Positions 1-8,903 are shown, numbered from the stretch's first letter. The stretch: 14,176 nucleotides of DNA from Nitrospinota bacterium (GCA_018896985.1 JAHILQ010000076.1:1-14176), one strand, 5' to 3'. A program made the numbers and translations. The notes: a model not told the origin generated them from the letters alone.

Positions 1-32
1 AAATTATGTTAAAAAATAAGACTAAATTTTTC

Positions 33-45
33 TGGTCTCAGACCA
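33..45 (+). promoter_or_regulatory. Small palindrome/hairpin just upstream of the rpsT ribosome-binding site
   Basis: TGGTCT-C-AGACCA is a perfect inverted repeat. As RNA it can form a 5-bp stem with a UCA loop, ending 2 nt before the Shine-Dalgarno AAGGAGG (48-54). It could be an operator or a leader hairpin affecting S20 translation. Only the symmetry is seen; the role is inferred. Confidence 0.35.
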
Positions 46-47
46 AT

Positions 48-54
48 AAGGAGG
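48..54 (+). promoter_or_regulatory. Ribosome-binding site of rpsT that fixes a TTG start
   Basis: A consensus-perfect AAGGAGG lies 6 nt before TTG at 61. No ATG or GTG sits at a comparable distance in frame, so the TTG start is well supported. Confidence 0.85.
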
Positions 55-60
55 AAGGAA

Positions 61-357
61 TTGCCGGCTAAAGCAGCTAAAAAGAAAAATCTTTCAGTAA
101 TAAAAAGAGCAAGACAGGCAGAGAAACGCAATTTGCGCAATGCTTCAATCCGTTCAAAGATAAAGACTGTTTCGAAAAGGATTGAGGAAGCGATAACTGA
201 AAAAAATCAGGAAAATGTAAAAAAGTTTTTGAGAGAGATAATAAGGACTGTAAATTCAGCTGTCTCAAAAGGCGTATTGCACAAAAATACAGCCTCAAGG
301 AAAATATCAAGACTCTCAAAACTGGCAAATACAGTTCTCAAAGCCGCAGCAGTCTGA
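61..357 (+). CDS. rpsT: Small ribosomal subunit protein bS20
   Basis: This encodes bS20, which binds 16S rRNA early in 30S assembly. The 98-residue product is very basic and begins PAKAAKKKNLSVIKRARQ. It carries the family's conserved blocks: RNLRNASIRSKIKT near residues 24-37, and a C-terminal VSKGVLHKNTASRKISRL at about 68-85. It is slightly longer than the usual 85-90 residues. The start is TTG behind a perfect Shine-Dalgarno. E. coli rpsT also starts with UUG, where the weak start takes part in autogenous control, so similar control is plausible here. The 3' end overlaps the end of holA on the other strand by 20 bp, leaving no room for a conventional terminator between them. Confidence 0.97.
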   Translation: MPAKAAKKKNLSVIKRARQAEKRNLRNASIRSKIKTVSKRIEEAITEKNQENVKKFLREIIRTVNSAVSKGVLHKNTASRKISRLSKLANTVLKAAAV

Positions 358-1228
358 CGAGCAGGTGTTCCATCGGATAGGCGCCGCCTGAGGTTTTTAT
401 CTGTATATCGGTATCGTTCAGGAGCTCAAATGCTCTTGAAAAGTCTTTCCGCTGGCGCGTGTCGTTTGCTTGCATGGACATCTTGCTGTAGTGCCAGTTT
501 ATTGCGCCTAAAAGGTTATACGGTTCTGTTGTCTCAGAGAGCGTTCTGTATATCCTGAAAACTTTTTCGATGTTCTTTTCTCTCAACGCATTTGTGAGGT
601 CAAAGACGCTGTAATCCCTGCTCCCTTCAACAATTTCCTTTATGCCGCTTATTGTGATTGTTTCATTTCCGAATGATGCAAGTTTTTCCACCTCCGATGA
701 CAGAAGCCCTATGTCGTTTCCGACAACCCCGATGAGGTATCCCACAGCATCATCTTTAATTGTAATTCCCTTTTGCCTTATCTTTTCTTTTATCCATACA
801 GGCAGATCATTCTCTCGTATATCAAGGCAGATGGTTTTTAACCCTTTCGTGCTTTCTTTCATTTCTTTTTTTAATGTTCCGGTATAGGACATTAAGAAAA
901 CCGAATTGGGTGATGGATTGGCTATATAGGATTGGAATTTTTTAAATTCCTTTGTAGAAATTCTCTGAAGGTTCCTGACAACTACATATCTACGGCTTCC
1001 GAAAAAAGAGACTGTATTTAAGGTGTCAGTTATTTCCCCTGCAGTTGGGATGCTGTCAGCAGAGTCCATGTCAAATACATTGAAGTTGAAAGCCATCTCC
1101 GCTTCAGGGATTGTCCTTTTGACCGCAGAGAGCGCCTCTTCTATAGGATACTCGTTATCCGCATAAAGGAGGTAGGCAGGCGAAGTCAGTCCTTTATCTA
1201 TTTCCTGCAAAAAGGTTTTAATGCTCAT
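338..1228 (-). CDS. holA: DNA polymerase III delta subunit
   Basis: This is the delta subunit of the clamp loader, the wrench that opens the beta sliding clamp during replication. The 296 residues match the usual length of about 300-340. The N-terminal stretch YLLYADNEYPIEEAL resembles the family's 'YLLYGEEEYLIEEAL' opening. The middle has the AAA+-like fold without a Walker A motif, as expected for delta. 'GNDIGLLSSEVEKLASF' at about 170-186 is the typical N-D-x3-L-x2-E-x2-KL delta signature. It follows lptE directly: the ATG (1226-1228) abuts the lptE stop. The leuS-lptE-holA order is the same as in E. coli. Its last 20 bp overlap the end of rpsT in convergent orientation. Confidence 0.95.
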   Translation of the reverse strand: MSIKTFLQEIDKGLTSPAYLLYADNEYPIEEALSAVKRTIPEAEMAFNFNVFDMDSADSIPTAGEITDTLNTVSFFGSRRYVVVRNLQRISTKEFKKFQSYIANPSPNSVFLMSYTGTLKKEMKESTKGLKTICLDIRENDLPVWIKEKIRQKGITIKDDAVGYLIGVVGNDIGLLSSEVEKLASFGNETITISGIKEIVEGSRDYSVFDLTNALREKNIEKVFRIYRTLSETTEPYNLLGAINWHYSKMSMQANDTRQRKDFSRAFELLNDTDIQIKTSGGAYPMEHLLVRLLRL

Positions 1229-1794
1229 TTATATGCCATATACTATTCCTGCCCTTATCTCAGAAGCCAGATTTCTCATGGCAGTTTCTGCTGCCTGCTC
1301 CTTTGCTGCAACTATGTTTTCTATATTGCCTGAACCTGAAAAAGATACATTAAAAACCCCGCTGTTCCTTAGCTCTTTGACCTTTCCATCGGGGAAAGTA
1401 AGAAAGAAGTTGGCTTTTATAATTACCTCGTATTCGGATGCTACCCCTTCTTTTTCTGAGAGGGGCCTCAGGCTGAATTCATTTATTGTGCCGCTTATTA
1501 CATGGCCCGCGTTTTTTGAAATCATTATTCCGCTTCTTATCAGCTCATCAGCAAGCGCTTTCTGAAATTTATCTTCTAATTTCGGTTCAAATGTCCTGTT
1601 TTCAATCCTGCCTATTTTGACCGAGGTAAGGGGCAGCGTGTCTCTCCCCTGTAATGTATAACCGCAGCCGGAAAGAGTGAACAGTGAATAGTGAAGAGTG
1701 AACAGGAAGAAAACAGTGAACAGTGAACAGTGAACAGTGAACAGTTTTTTGAAAAAACTTTGAACTTTACACTTTAAACTTTGAACTTTTATTT

Positions 1795-1798
<4 letters not shown>
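1229..1798 (-). CDS. lptE: LPS-assembly lipoprotein LptE with a repeat-built signal peptide
   Basis: LptE is the outer-membrane lipoprotein that plugs the LptD barrel for LPS export. The protein has 189 residues. Positive residues at the N-terminus and a hydrophobic stretch (19-42) lead to the lipobox L42-S-G-C45, followed by GYTLQGRDTLPL, the usual start of mature LptE. 'IENRTFEPKLEDKFQKAL' is a family hallmark. The first 42 residues come almost entirely from two heptanucleotide arrays (1757-1791 and 1676-1742), giving LFTVHCS/LFTLHYS-type repeats. The signal peptide is therefore repeat-derived. No other standard start codon lies between the ATG and the lipobox. The ATG overlaps the leuS stop as ATGA (1795-1798), suggesting translational coupling, and no good Shine-Dalgarno was seen. 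Confidence 0.92.
1676..1742. repeat. AGTGAAC heptamer array inside lptE (two sub-arrays)
   Basis: On the plus strand there are four AGTGAA(C/T/G) heptamers at 1676-1703 and four identical AGTGAAC units at 1715-1742, separated by 11 nt of degenerate sequence. Read on the minus strand it is stop-free and encodes LFTVHCS-type seven-residue repeats that form the hydrophobic core of the LptE signal peptide. Confidence 0.95.
1757..1791. repeat. ACTTTNN heptamer array at the lptE 5' end
   Basis: Five consecutive exact-period-7 units occur: ACTTTGA, ACTTTAC, ACTTTAA, ACTTTGA, ACTTTTA. On the coding (minus) strand they give KVQSLKCKVQS, residues about 3-14 of LptE. It is a different unit from the neighbouring AGTGAAC array. 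Confidence 0.93.
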
Positions 1799-4356
<2,558 letters not shown>

Positions 4357-4366
4357 GATAGTTTTT

Positions 4367-4372
4367 CTCCTT
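4367..4372 (-). promoter_or_regulatory. Ribosome-binding site selecting the TTG start of leuS
   Basis: AAGGAG on the minus strand, 10 nt before TTG at 4356. The upstream in-frame ATG (4386) has no Shine-Dalgarno, being preceded by CACATTTATAATAA. Confidence 0.7.
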
Positions 4373-4388
4373 TTAATTTCAGGCATTT

Positions 4389-4418
4389 ATTATAAATGTG
4401 CGAGAGGAAGAATGACAA
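4389..4418 (-). promoter_or_regulatory. Sigma-70-type promoter of leuS-lptE-holA
   Basis: On the minus strand, TTGTCA (4413-4418), an 18-bp spacer and a perfect TATAAT (4389-4394). The expected transcript start, at about 4380-4383, gives a leader that contains the AAGGAG site. It lies between the vapC stop and leuS, so leuS expression need not depend on the vapBC promoter. Based on motif match only. Confidence 0.6.
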
Positions 4419-4431
4419 GGGAGGAAAGAGG

Positions 4432-4845
4432 CTAAACAGCAATATATTTAAAATCCAGCACTTCGCTGATTAACTTAAAATCCTTCTCATTTTTTGTAAT
4501 TAAGACCGCGCCTATATCTCTGGCAGAAACGGCTATGAGAATATCGGCAAGAAGGCTTTTGATTCTTAAGGGATCGATTTTCTCATCAAGTCTTAACTTG
4601 CGCATTATATCCCCGGCAACATACCACTGCCTCTCCGTGACTGTTATCACAGCAAAATTATTTTTAATCTGGTCAATGAGTTTCTGTTCCTTATGGTCAT
4701 ATGCCCCGGAAAGGAGTTCCATCAGCACTACTGAACTGAATGTGATGTGATAGAATCTATTGAGGTTTAGAAATGTGTTGTAAACTGTGCCTTTTCTGAA
4801 ATGCTCTACAAGAAAGGATGTATCAAGTACAGCCTTCTGTCTCAA
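4432..4845 (-). CDS. vapC: PIN-domain toxin ribonuclease, VapC family
   Basis: The 137-residue PIN-domain protein is a probable Mg-dependent endoribonuclease toxin. The acidic catalytic set is visible: D8 in VLDTSFLVE, E43 in SSVVLMELLSG, D101 in LLADILIAVSAR, and E120/D122 in ITKNEKDF. Size and motif spacing fit VapC. The start is TTG, overlapping the antitoxin stop as TTGA (4842-4845), with GAGGG about 6 nt upstream. This gives tight translational coupling to the antitoxin. It sits between a small membrane protein gene and leuS, which separates genes otherwise oriented as one long minus-strand run. The RNA target cannot be read from the sequence. Confidence 0.88.
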   Translation of the reverse strand: MRQKAVLDTSFLVEHFRKGTVYNTFLNLNRFYHITFSSVVLMELLSGAYDHKEQKLIDQIKNNFAVITVTERQWYVAGDIMRKLRLDEKIDPLRIKSLLADILIAVSARDIGAVLITKNEKDFKLISEVLDFKYIAV

Positions 4846-5039
4846 TTAAGACCCTCAAACTTAAACTTACCCTTTGTCTGTTCAATGAATCTCCTCATCT
4901 TTTCCTGATATATAACATCAGAAAGAGCAGTCTCCACAGTCTCAGTCTCCGTCTTTGCCCCGAGTATTTTCTGAGCATCCTTGATTAAAGCTTCATTAAG
5001 CCTGAAATGTTTTGCCGTTTTTTTCGTTACAGTCTGCAT
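4842..5039 (-). CDS. vapB: VapB-type antitoxin
   Basis: A 65-residue protein with a short N-terminal part (AKHFRLNEALIKDAQKILG) that reads as a ribbon-helix-helix-like DNA-binding strand and helix. The motif AKTETETVETALSDVI resembles the 'GAKTKTEAVEKAL' segment of VapB/DUF2191 antitoxins. The charged, Phe-containing tail KGKFKFEGLN is a plausible VapC-binding region. ATG at 5037-5039 is chosen because GGAGGT lies 4 nt before it. Longer in-frame starts (TTG at 5069, ATG at 5051) fall in the promoter/operator or before this site. It should neutralise VapC and repress its own promoter; both roles are inferred from the family. Confidence 0.82.
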   Translation of the reverse strand: MQTVTKKTAKHFRLNEALIKDAQKILGAKTETETVETALSDVIYQEKMRRFIEQTKGKFKFEGLN

Positions 5040-5043
5040 GTTA

Positions 5044-5049
5044 ACCTCC
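5044..5049 (-). promoter_or_regulatory. Ribosome-binding site of vapB
   Basis: GGAGGT on the minus strand, 4 nt upstream of ATG 5037-5039. It selects the 65-residue form of the antitoxin. Confidence 0.7.
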
Positions 5050-5057
5050 ATTCTTAC

Positions 5058-5069
5058 TTGTATATACAA
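5058..5069. promoter_or_regulatory. Operator box 2 of vapBC
   Basis: Perfect 12-bp palindrome TTGTATATACAA. It overlaps the -10 box and expected transcription start of vapBC. It has the same TTGTA-N2-TACAA form as box 1, and the two centres are 21 bp apart. Confidence 0.7.
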
Positions 5070-5096
5070 TTTAAAATATTGTAGCTACAATGTCAA
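5068..5096 (-). promoter_or_regulatory. vapBC promoter
   Basis: On the minus strand, a perfect TTGACA -35 (5091-5096), a 17-bp spacer, and a TAAATT -10 (5068-5073, 4 of 6 to consensus). The spacer contains one operator palindrome and the -10/start region another, as expected for an autorepressed toxin-antitoxin promoter. Confidence 0.7.
5078..5091. promoter_or_regulatory. Operator box 1 of vapBC
   Basis: Perfect 14-bp palindrome ATTGTAGCTACAAT located between the -35 and -10 boxes. The TTGTA-N2-TACAA core is shared with box 2. It is a probable VapB or VapBC binding site. Confidence 0.72.
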
Positions 5097-5118
5097 GGGC
5101 TTTTAGCTGTTTAGTGGT

Positions 5119-5134
5119 AATCGTCTGCACGATT
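5119..5134. other. Short hairpin in the gap between vapB and the membrane-protein gene
   Basis: AATCGT-CTGC-ACGATT is a perfect 6-bp inverted repeat with a 4-nt loop. No T-tract follows on either strand, so it is not a clear intrinsic terminator. It could mark the end of the rluB-aspS transcript. Nothing else was seen in the 5097-5176 gap. Confidence 0.35.
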
Positions 5135-5176
5135 GCGGCTGATGCGAGGAAGTTAGTTATTAGAGAATTGCTTATT

Positions 5177-5494
5177 CTATTTCGGTTGTCCGATAAACCA
5201 TTTGATTATTGCAACGGCTATTAGACCGTAAATCAAATATTGGAGAAGTTGTATCAACTTGCCAAAAGATATTTTATCGCTTTTCCCTGTTGTCCCGGAT
5301 AAAACTTCTTTCTCTCCTTTAGACAGTTTTGTAAAAGATAACGCAGCATAAATAATAGCTGCCACAAACATCAAGACGCCTAATGCCTTTAAATAAAATT
5401 TTGTAATTATGATTGCTGCAATAAAAAATGTGATGACAACTAAGGCTATGGTAAATTTTTTTTTGGCTGCATTCCTTGATTTGGGCTGTTCCAT
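5177..5494 (-). CDS. Small three-helix membrane protein of unknown function
   Basis: I do not recognise a family. The 105-residue protein has a basic N-terminus (residues 5-13) and three likely transmembrane stretches at about 14-35, 37-54 and 83-101. A charged hydrophilic loop (KLSKGEKEVLSGTTGKSDK, about 56-74) lies between the second and third. By positive-inside reasoning the N-terminus would be cytoplasmic. It starts 11 nt after the aspS stop on the same strand, so it is probably co-transcribed with rluB-aspS, although no clear Shine-Dalgarno precedes its ATG. Heptamer arrays are absent. A membrane-scaffold or transport-accessory role would be a guess. Confidence 0.75.
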   Translation of the reverse strand: MEQPKSRNAAKKKFTIALVVITFFIAAIIITKFYLKALGVLMFVAAIIYAALSFTKLSKGEKEVLSGTTGKSDKISFGKLIQLLQYLIYGLIAVAIIKWFIGQPK

Positions 5495-5505
5495 GATGTG
5501 TGCGA

Positions 5506-7308
5506 CTACTCTATTGGCACATCTGTCTTTATGTAAAGCTCTCTCAGTTGTTTTGGTTCTACTGTTGAAGGCGCTCCTGACATGAGACAGACTGCCTTCT
5601 GTGTCTTGGGGAATGCGATAACGTCTCTTATAGATGTTGCTCCAACCATTATCATCACAAGCCTGTCAAGTCCGAGGGCGATGCCTCCGTGTGGCGGCGC
5701 GCCGTACTGAAGCGCATCAAGCAGGAAGCCGAACTTCATCTTAGCCTCTTCCTCTGAGATATTCAGGACATCAAACATCCTTTTCTGAACGTCCTGCCTG
5801 TGAATACGGATGCTTCCACCGCCAATCTCATGCCCGTTTAAAACAATATCGTATGCCTTTGCCTTAATATCAGTGAATAGTGAACGGTGAACAGTGAACA
5901 GTTCAGGGTCAGACAGATTTAATGAAAGCATCTTCTCAATATCCTCATTCATGGGCGATGTGAACGGATGGTGCATTGCCTGGAATCTTCCTTCCTCATC
6001 ATCCCATTCAAGCAATGGAAAATCAGTTATCCATGCAAATTTATACCCGGACTTAATTAAGTTCAGTTTCTTCCCGAGTTCAAGTCTCAGCCGGCTTAGC
6101 ACGTCGTATGTAACCTTTGGCTTGTCAGCAATGAAAAGCATCATATCTCCTTCTGCTGCTTCAAGCCTTTCTGCCATCTTCTTTAGGACATCTTCAGGGA
6201 AGAACTTTGCAATTGGCGAATCAAATCCATTCTTTATCTTTATCCATGCAAGGCCTTTAGCGCCGAATGACTGCGCTTCCTGCGTCAGCAGGTCTATCTC
6301 TTTCCTTGAAAGCCCTGCCATTCCTTTGCCGTTAATTGCTTTTACCATTCCCCTGTCATTGATTGCATCGAGGAATACCTTGAATGTTCCCTTCAGCGCG
6401 AGGTCTGCCATGTCTTTGAGTTCAAGGCCGAATCTCAGATCAGGCTTGTCGTTTCCAAATCTCTCCATTGACTCATGAAAGCTTAATCTCTGGAAAGGTG
6501 TTTCTATATCAAATGAAAGGATGTCCTTGAATAACTTCTTCATCATTTCTTCTATGAGAGAAATGACATCTTCCCTGTCGGCAAACGACATCTCAAGGTC
6601 AATCTGTGTGAATTCAGGCTGCCTGTCTGCCCTGAGGTCTTCGTCACGGAAACATTTCACAATCTGGAAATACTTCTCCAATCCTGAGACCATGAGTATC
6701 TGCTTGAATAACTGCGGTGACTGCGGGAGCGCATAGAAATGTCCGGGGTTCAACCTGCTCGGAACAAGATAATCCCTTGCGCCTTCAGGCGTGGATTTTG
6801 TAAGCATCGGTGTTTCTATCTCAAGGAATCCCCTCTCATCGAGATAATCTCTTGTCACCTTTGTAATTTTGTGACGCATGGTAAGGTTCTGCTGCATCTC
6901 AGGCCTTCTCAAATCAAGATACCTGTGCTTAAGCCTCAACGCCTCGCCTGCATCTGCGGCCTCTTCCATGTTGTAAGGCAATGGCGCTGCCTCATTAAGG
7001 ACTTCAAGTTTATTGACGTACATCTCAACGGCGCCTGTTGGCAGATTAGGATTTTCGGTGCCTTCAGGCCTTTTCCTTATTTCGCCTGATACGGCTATTA
7101 CATACTCAGCCCTCAAGTCATGTGCGTTAGTATGCGAATCACCTGCGATGTCAGGACTGAATACAATCTGGCATAGTCCGCTCCTGTCTCTGAGGTCAAT
7201 GAATATGAGACCTCCGTGGTCTCTCCTTCTGAACACCCAGCCGGCAAGGCTCAGGTTTGAGCCTATGTCAGATTCTCTGAGTTCACCGCAGCCTTTGTCC
7301 CGAATCAT
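5506..7308 (-). CDS. aspS: Aspartyl-tRNA synthetase, probably non-discriminating
   Basis: Class II bacterial-type AspRS of 600 residues. The N-terminal OB-fold anticodon domain carries RRRDHGGLIFIDLRDR (27-42). Next is the catalytic core with motif 1, the YLDLRRPEMQ and ATP-binding FRDEDLRADRQPEFTQID segments, and the GAD insertion domain. Motif 3 is GLDRLVMIMVG near the C-terminus. His31 (Leu in E. coli) and Gly83 in RPEGTENP (Lys in E. coli) are the residues found in bacterial enzymes that charge both tRNA-Asp and tRNA-Asn, so an Asp-tRNA-Asn/GatCAB route is inferred. The ATG follows AGAGGT by about 6 nt and lies 11 nt after the rluB stop. A heptamer array inserts LFTVHRSLFT at about 470-479. 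Confidence 0.96.
   Translation of the reverse strand: MIRDKGCGELRESDIGSNLSLAGWVFRRRDHGGLIFIDLRDRSGLCQIVFSPDIAGDSHTNAHDLRAEYVIAVSGEIRKRPEGTENPNLPTGAVEMYVNKLEVLNEAAPLPYNMEEAADAGEALRLKHRYLDLRRPEMQQNLTMRHKITKVTRDYLDERGFLEIETPMLTKSTPEGARDYLVPSRLNPGHFYALPQSPQLFKQILMVSGLEKYFQIVKCFRDEDLRADRQPEFTQIDLEMSFADREDVISLIEEMMKKLFKDILSFDIETPFQRLSFHESMERFGNDKPDLRFGLELKDMADLALKGTFKVFLDAINDRGMVKAINGKGMAGLSRKEIDLLTQEAQSFGAKGLAWIKIKNGFDSPIAKFFPEDVLKKMAERLEAAEGDMMLFIADKPKVTYDVLSRLRLELGKKLNLIKSGYKFAWITDFPLLEWDDEEGRFQAMHHPFTSPMNEDIEKMLSLNLSDPELFTVHRSLFTDIKAKAYDIVLNGHEIGGGSIRIHRQDVQKRMFDVLNISEEEAKMKFGFLLDALQYGAPPHGGIALGLDRLVMIMVGATSIRDVIAFPKTQKAVCLMSGAPSTVEPKQLRELYIKTDVPIE
5872..5899. repeat. AGTGAAC heptamer array inside aspS
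   Basis: Four contiguous units occur: AGTGAAT, AGTGAAC, GGTGAAC, AGTGAAC. The same unit is used in lptE, about 4.1 kb away. The coding strand gives LFTVHRSLFT, replacing a short variable linker just before the conserved AYDIVLNGHEIGGGS block of AspRS. Confidence 0.93.
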
Positions 7309-7319
7309 TCATTACCTCT

Positions 7320-8039
7320 CTAAGAGTCATAGACTTTCTTTATCTTTTTAACCTCATCCGGAGTTAAATATCTTAACTCTCCGGTGCGAAGATTTCCAAT
7401 ATCTATGCCGTTGATCTTTATGCGTTTGAGTTTAAGCACAGGATGTCCGACCTGCTCGCACATTCTCCTTACCTGCCTTTTTTTCCCCTCATAAATCGTA
7501 ATCTCAATCCAGCAGTTTTCCTCTGCCTTTCTGAGTTTCTTTACTTTAGCAGGCGCGGTAACTCCGTCCTTAAGCCTTATTCCTCTTCTCAGTTTCTCTA
7601 TCTTTTCGTCCTCAATGATGCCCTTTATTTTAACATGATATGTCTTTGGAATCTCCTTTGACGGGTGCAAGATTGAATGCGCGAAATCACCGTCATTTGT
7701 AAGAAGAAGCAGTCCTTCTGAATCAAAGTCAAGCCTTCCAACAGGAAACACCCTGTATCTGATGTTCCTTAAATAATCCTTTATAGTTGGTCTTTCTTCC
7801 TCTTCTGCAAGGGTTGTAATAACTCCTTTTGGCTTGTTTATCATTAGATAGACCTTCGGCTCAGGTTTTGTAAGAAGTTTCCCGTCAAGCTTTATATGGT
7901 CTTTTGAAAGGTCTGCCTTCATTCCGAGGGATGCCACCTTTCCGTTTACAGTGACTCTCCCTTCAAGGATAATATCTTCGGCGCCTCTTCTTGAGGCAAT
8001 CCCCATCTTCGCAAGTATCTTCTGAAGCCGTTCTTCCAT
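7320..8039 (-). CDS. rluB: rRNA pseudouridine synthase, RsuA/RluB family
   Basis: It converts a specific rRNA uridine to pseudouridine. Residues 1-60 form an S4 RNA-binding domain (MEERLQKILAKMGIASRR). The catalytic domain has the KPKGVITT segment at about 69-76, then the motif FPVGRLDFDSEGLLLLTNDG with catalytic Asp104, and a later IYEGKKRQVRRMCEQVGHPV block. The 239-residue length fits the RluB/RsuA/RluE group; whether 16S or 23S rRNA is the target is not decidable here. An in-frame GTG at 8055-8057 would add six residues (MLSSLP). Neither start has a good Shine-Dalgarno, and the ATG (8037-8039) matches family N-termini. It is the first gene of the rluB-aspS run. Confidence 0.9.
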   Translation of the reverse strand: MEERLQKILAKMGIASRRGAEDIILEGRVTVNGKVASLGMKADLSKDHIKLDGKLLTKPEPKVYLMINKPKGVITTLAEEEERPTIKDYLRNIRYRVFPVGRLDFDSEGLLLLTNDGDFAHSILHPSKEIPKTYHVKIKGIIEDEKIEKLRRGIRLKDGVTAPAKVKKLRKAEENCWIEITIYEGKKRQVRRMCEQVGHPVLKLKRIKINGIDIGNLRTGELRYLTPDEVKKIKKVYDS

Positions 8040-8090
8040 AGGTAATGATGATAACACAAAGGATTATGATAAGGCAGGTGGGATAGATAG

Positions 8091-8290
8091 TCCCAAATCC
8101 CGATTTAGAAAATTGTCATTGCGAGCAGGTCCCTCGCTTGTCATTGCGAGGCGAAGCCGAAGCAATCTCGTTTGCCGCTCGGGATAAACTCCGCAATCTC
8201 GCCTTTAACGATAAGATTGCCACGAACCCTTCGGGTTCTCGCAATGACAGACAAAACAAGGCAGTGAAAAGTCTATATCGGGATTTGGGA
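8091..8290. repeat. Nested inverted-repeat element (MITE/REP-like)
   Basis: The outer arms are 8091-8109 and 8272-8290, a 19-bp inverted pair with one mismatch and core TCCCAAATCCCGAT / ATCGGGATTTGGGA. Nested inside are GTCATTGCGAG at 8115-8125 and again at 8140-8150, facing CTCGCAATGAC at 8238-8248. GCAATCTCG occurs twice (8162-8170, 8193-8201), and a tight hairpin GAACCC-TTC-GGGTTC spans 8224-8238. There is no credible gene inside; a 61-codon frame at 8138 is repeat-derived. It fills the divergent gap between rluB and the cinA-like gene. 'CATTGCGAG...' elements of this look occur in many copies in some genomes, but copy number cannot be checked here. Confidence 0.75.
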
Positions 8291-8341
8291 AAGTCGTTTC
8301 TATTTAAAATGTCTGAGAATTAGTATATATTTATAGCAGAT

Positions 8342-8827
8342 ATGGACAAGGAAACATTCATGATTATTCGGAAGGTGCATGAGATATTCAAAAAGAAAGG
8401 ATTAAAACTTTCAGTTGCCGAGTCATGCACAGGCGGACTCATCAGCCATTACATTACACTGCTTCCGGGTGCAAGCGCATTCTTTGAAGCAGGGGTCGTG
8501 ACTTATTCTGCTGAGTCAAAGATGAAAATCCTTGGGTTATCATCAGATACGATTTCATCCTACGGGGTTATAAGCAAAGAAACAGCCGGGGAGATGGCTG
8601 AGAGAATGCGTTTGTTAACAAAGACAGGCTGTGCTGTCTCAACAACAGGCAATCTTGGGCCTGATGTGCTTGAGAGGAAGGATATAGGGCTTATTTATAC
8701 TGCGGTAAGCATGAACGGGAAAACATTTGTAAGGGAATTAAGATTAAATGGAAAGAGGGAAGAAATCAAGGAGAGGGCGGCTGTTTCAGCCCTTGAATTT
8801 CTTATCGAGGTAATAAGCAACAGATGA
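8342..8827 (+). CDS. pncC: CinA C-terminal domain protein, PncC-type nicotinamide-nucleotide amidohydrolase
   Basis: It probably hydrolyses nicotinamide mononucleotide to nicotinate mononucleotide and ammonia in NAD recycling. The 161 residues consist only of the CinA C-terminal domain. The hallmark AESCTGGLISHYIT (26-39) includes the presumed catalytic Ser28. VVTYSAESKMKILGL carries the conserved Tyr/Lys region. STTGNLGPD replaces the more usual TTGIAGPDG. No N-terminal molybdopterin-binding-like domain is present, so it is the stand-alone form. ATG 8342 lacks a clear Shine-Dalgarno; ATG 8360, with AAGGAA 6 nt upstream, is an equally good start and would remove six residues. It is divergent from rluB and separated from it by the nested-repeat element. 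Confidence 0.88.
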   Translation: MDKETFMIIRKVHEIFKKKGLKLSVAESCTGGLISHYITLLPGASAFFEAGVVTYSAESKMKILGLSSDTISSYGVISKETAGEMAERMRLLTKTGCAVSTTGNLGPDVLERKDIGLIYTAVSMNGKTFVRELRLNGKREEIKERAAVSALEFLIEVISNR

Positions 8828-8888
8828 AGACATTGAATATACGGTTTGAACCTAAATACATTTATTAAGCTAATATATCTGGTTGAAT

Positions 8889-8895
8889 AAAGGGG
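8889..8895 (+). promoter_or_regulatory. Ribosome-binding site of ligA
   Basis: AAAGGGG lies 8 nt before ATG 8904. It excludes the in-frame TTG at 8883, which lies upstream of this site. Confidence 0.65.
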
Positions 8896-8903
8896 TTACT
8901 TAC

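Noticed and set aside
1676..1791. CRISPR-like or spacer-containing repeat array
   Set aside because: The units are 7 bp, directly tandem and without spacers, and they are translated as part of lptE.
5119..5134. Intrinsic terminator for the aspS operon
   Set aside because: The stem is only 6 bp and no T-tract follows on either strand, so it is kept only as a hairpin.
5894..6478. A 194-codon plus-strand frame opposite aspS
   Set aside because: It is the complement of a conserved AspRS coding region, is rich in Ser and Leu, and shows no independent protein features.
8138..8323. A 61-codon plus-strand frame (MSLRGEAEAIS...)
   Set aside because: It lies within the nested inverted-repeat element and its start is the CATTGCGAG repeat itself. 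It has no ribosome-binding site or protein-like pattern.
8828..8903. Promoter of ligA (TTGAAC/TTGAAT with TAATAT or ATACAT)
   Set aside because: Candidate boxes exist, but either the spacing (19 bp) or the -10 match is poor, so none could be chosen.
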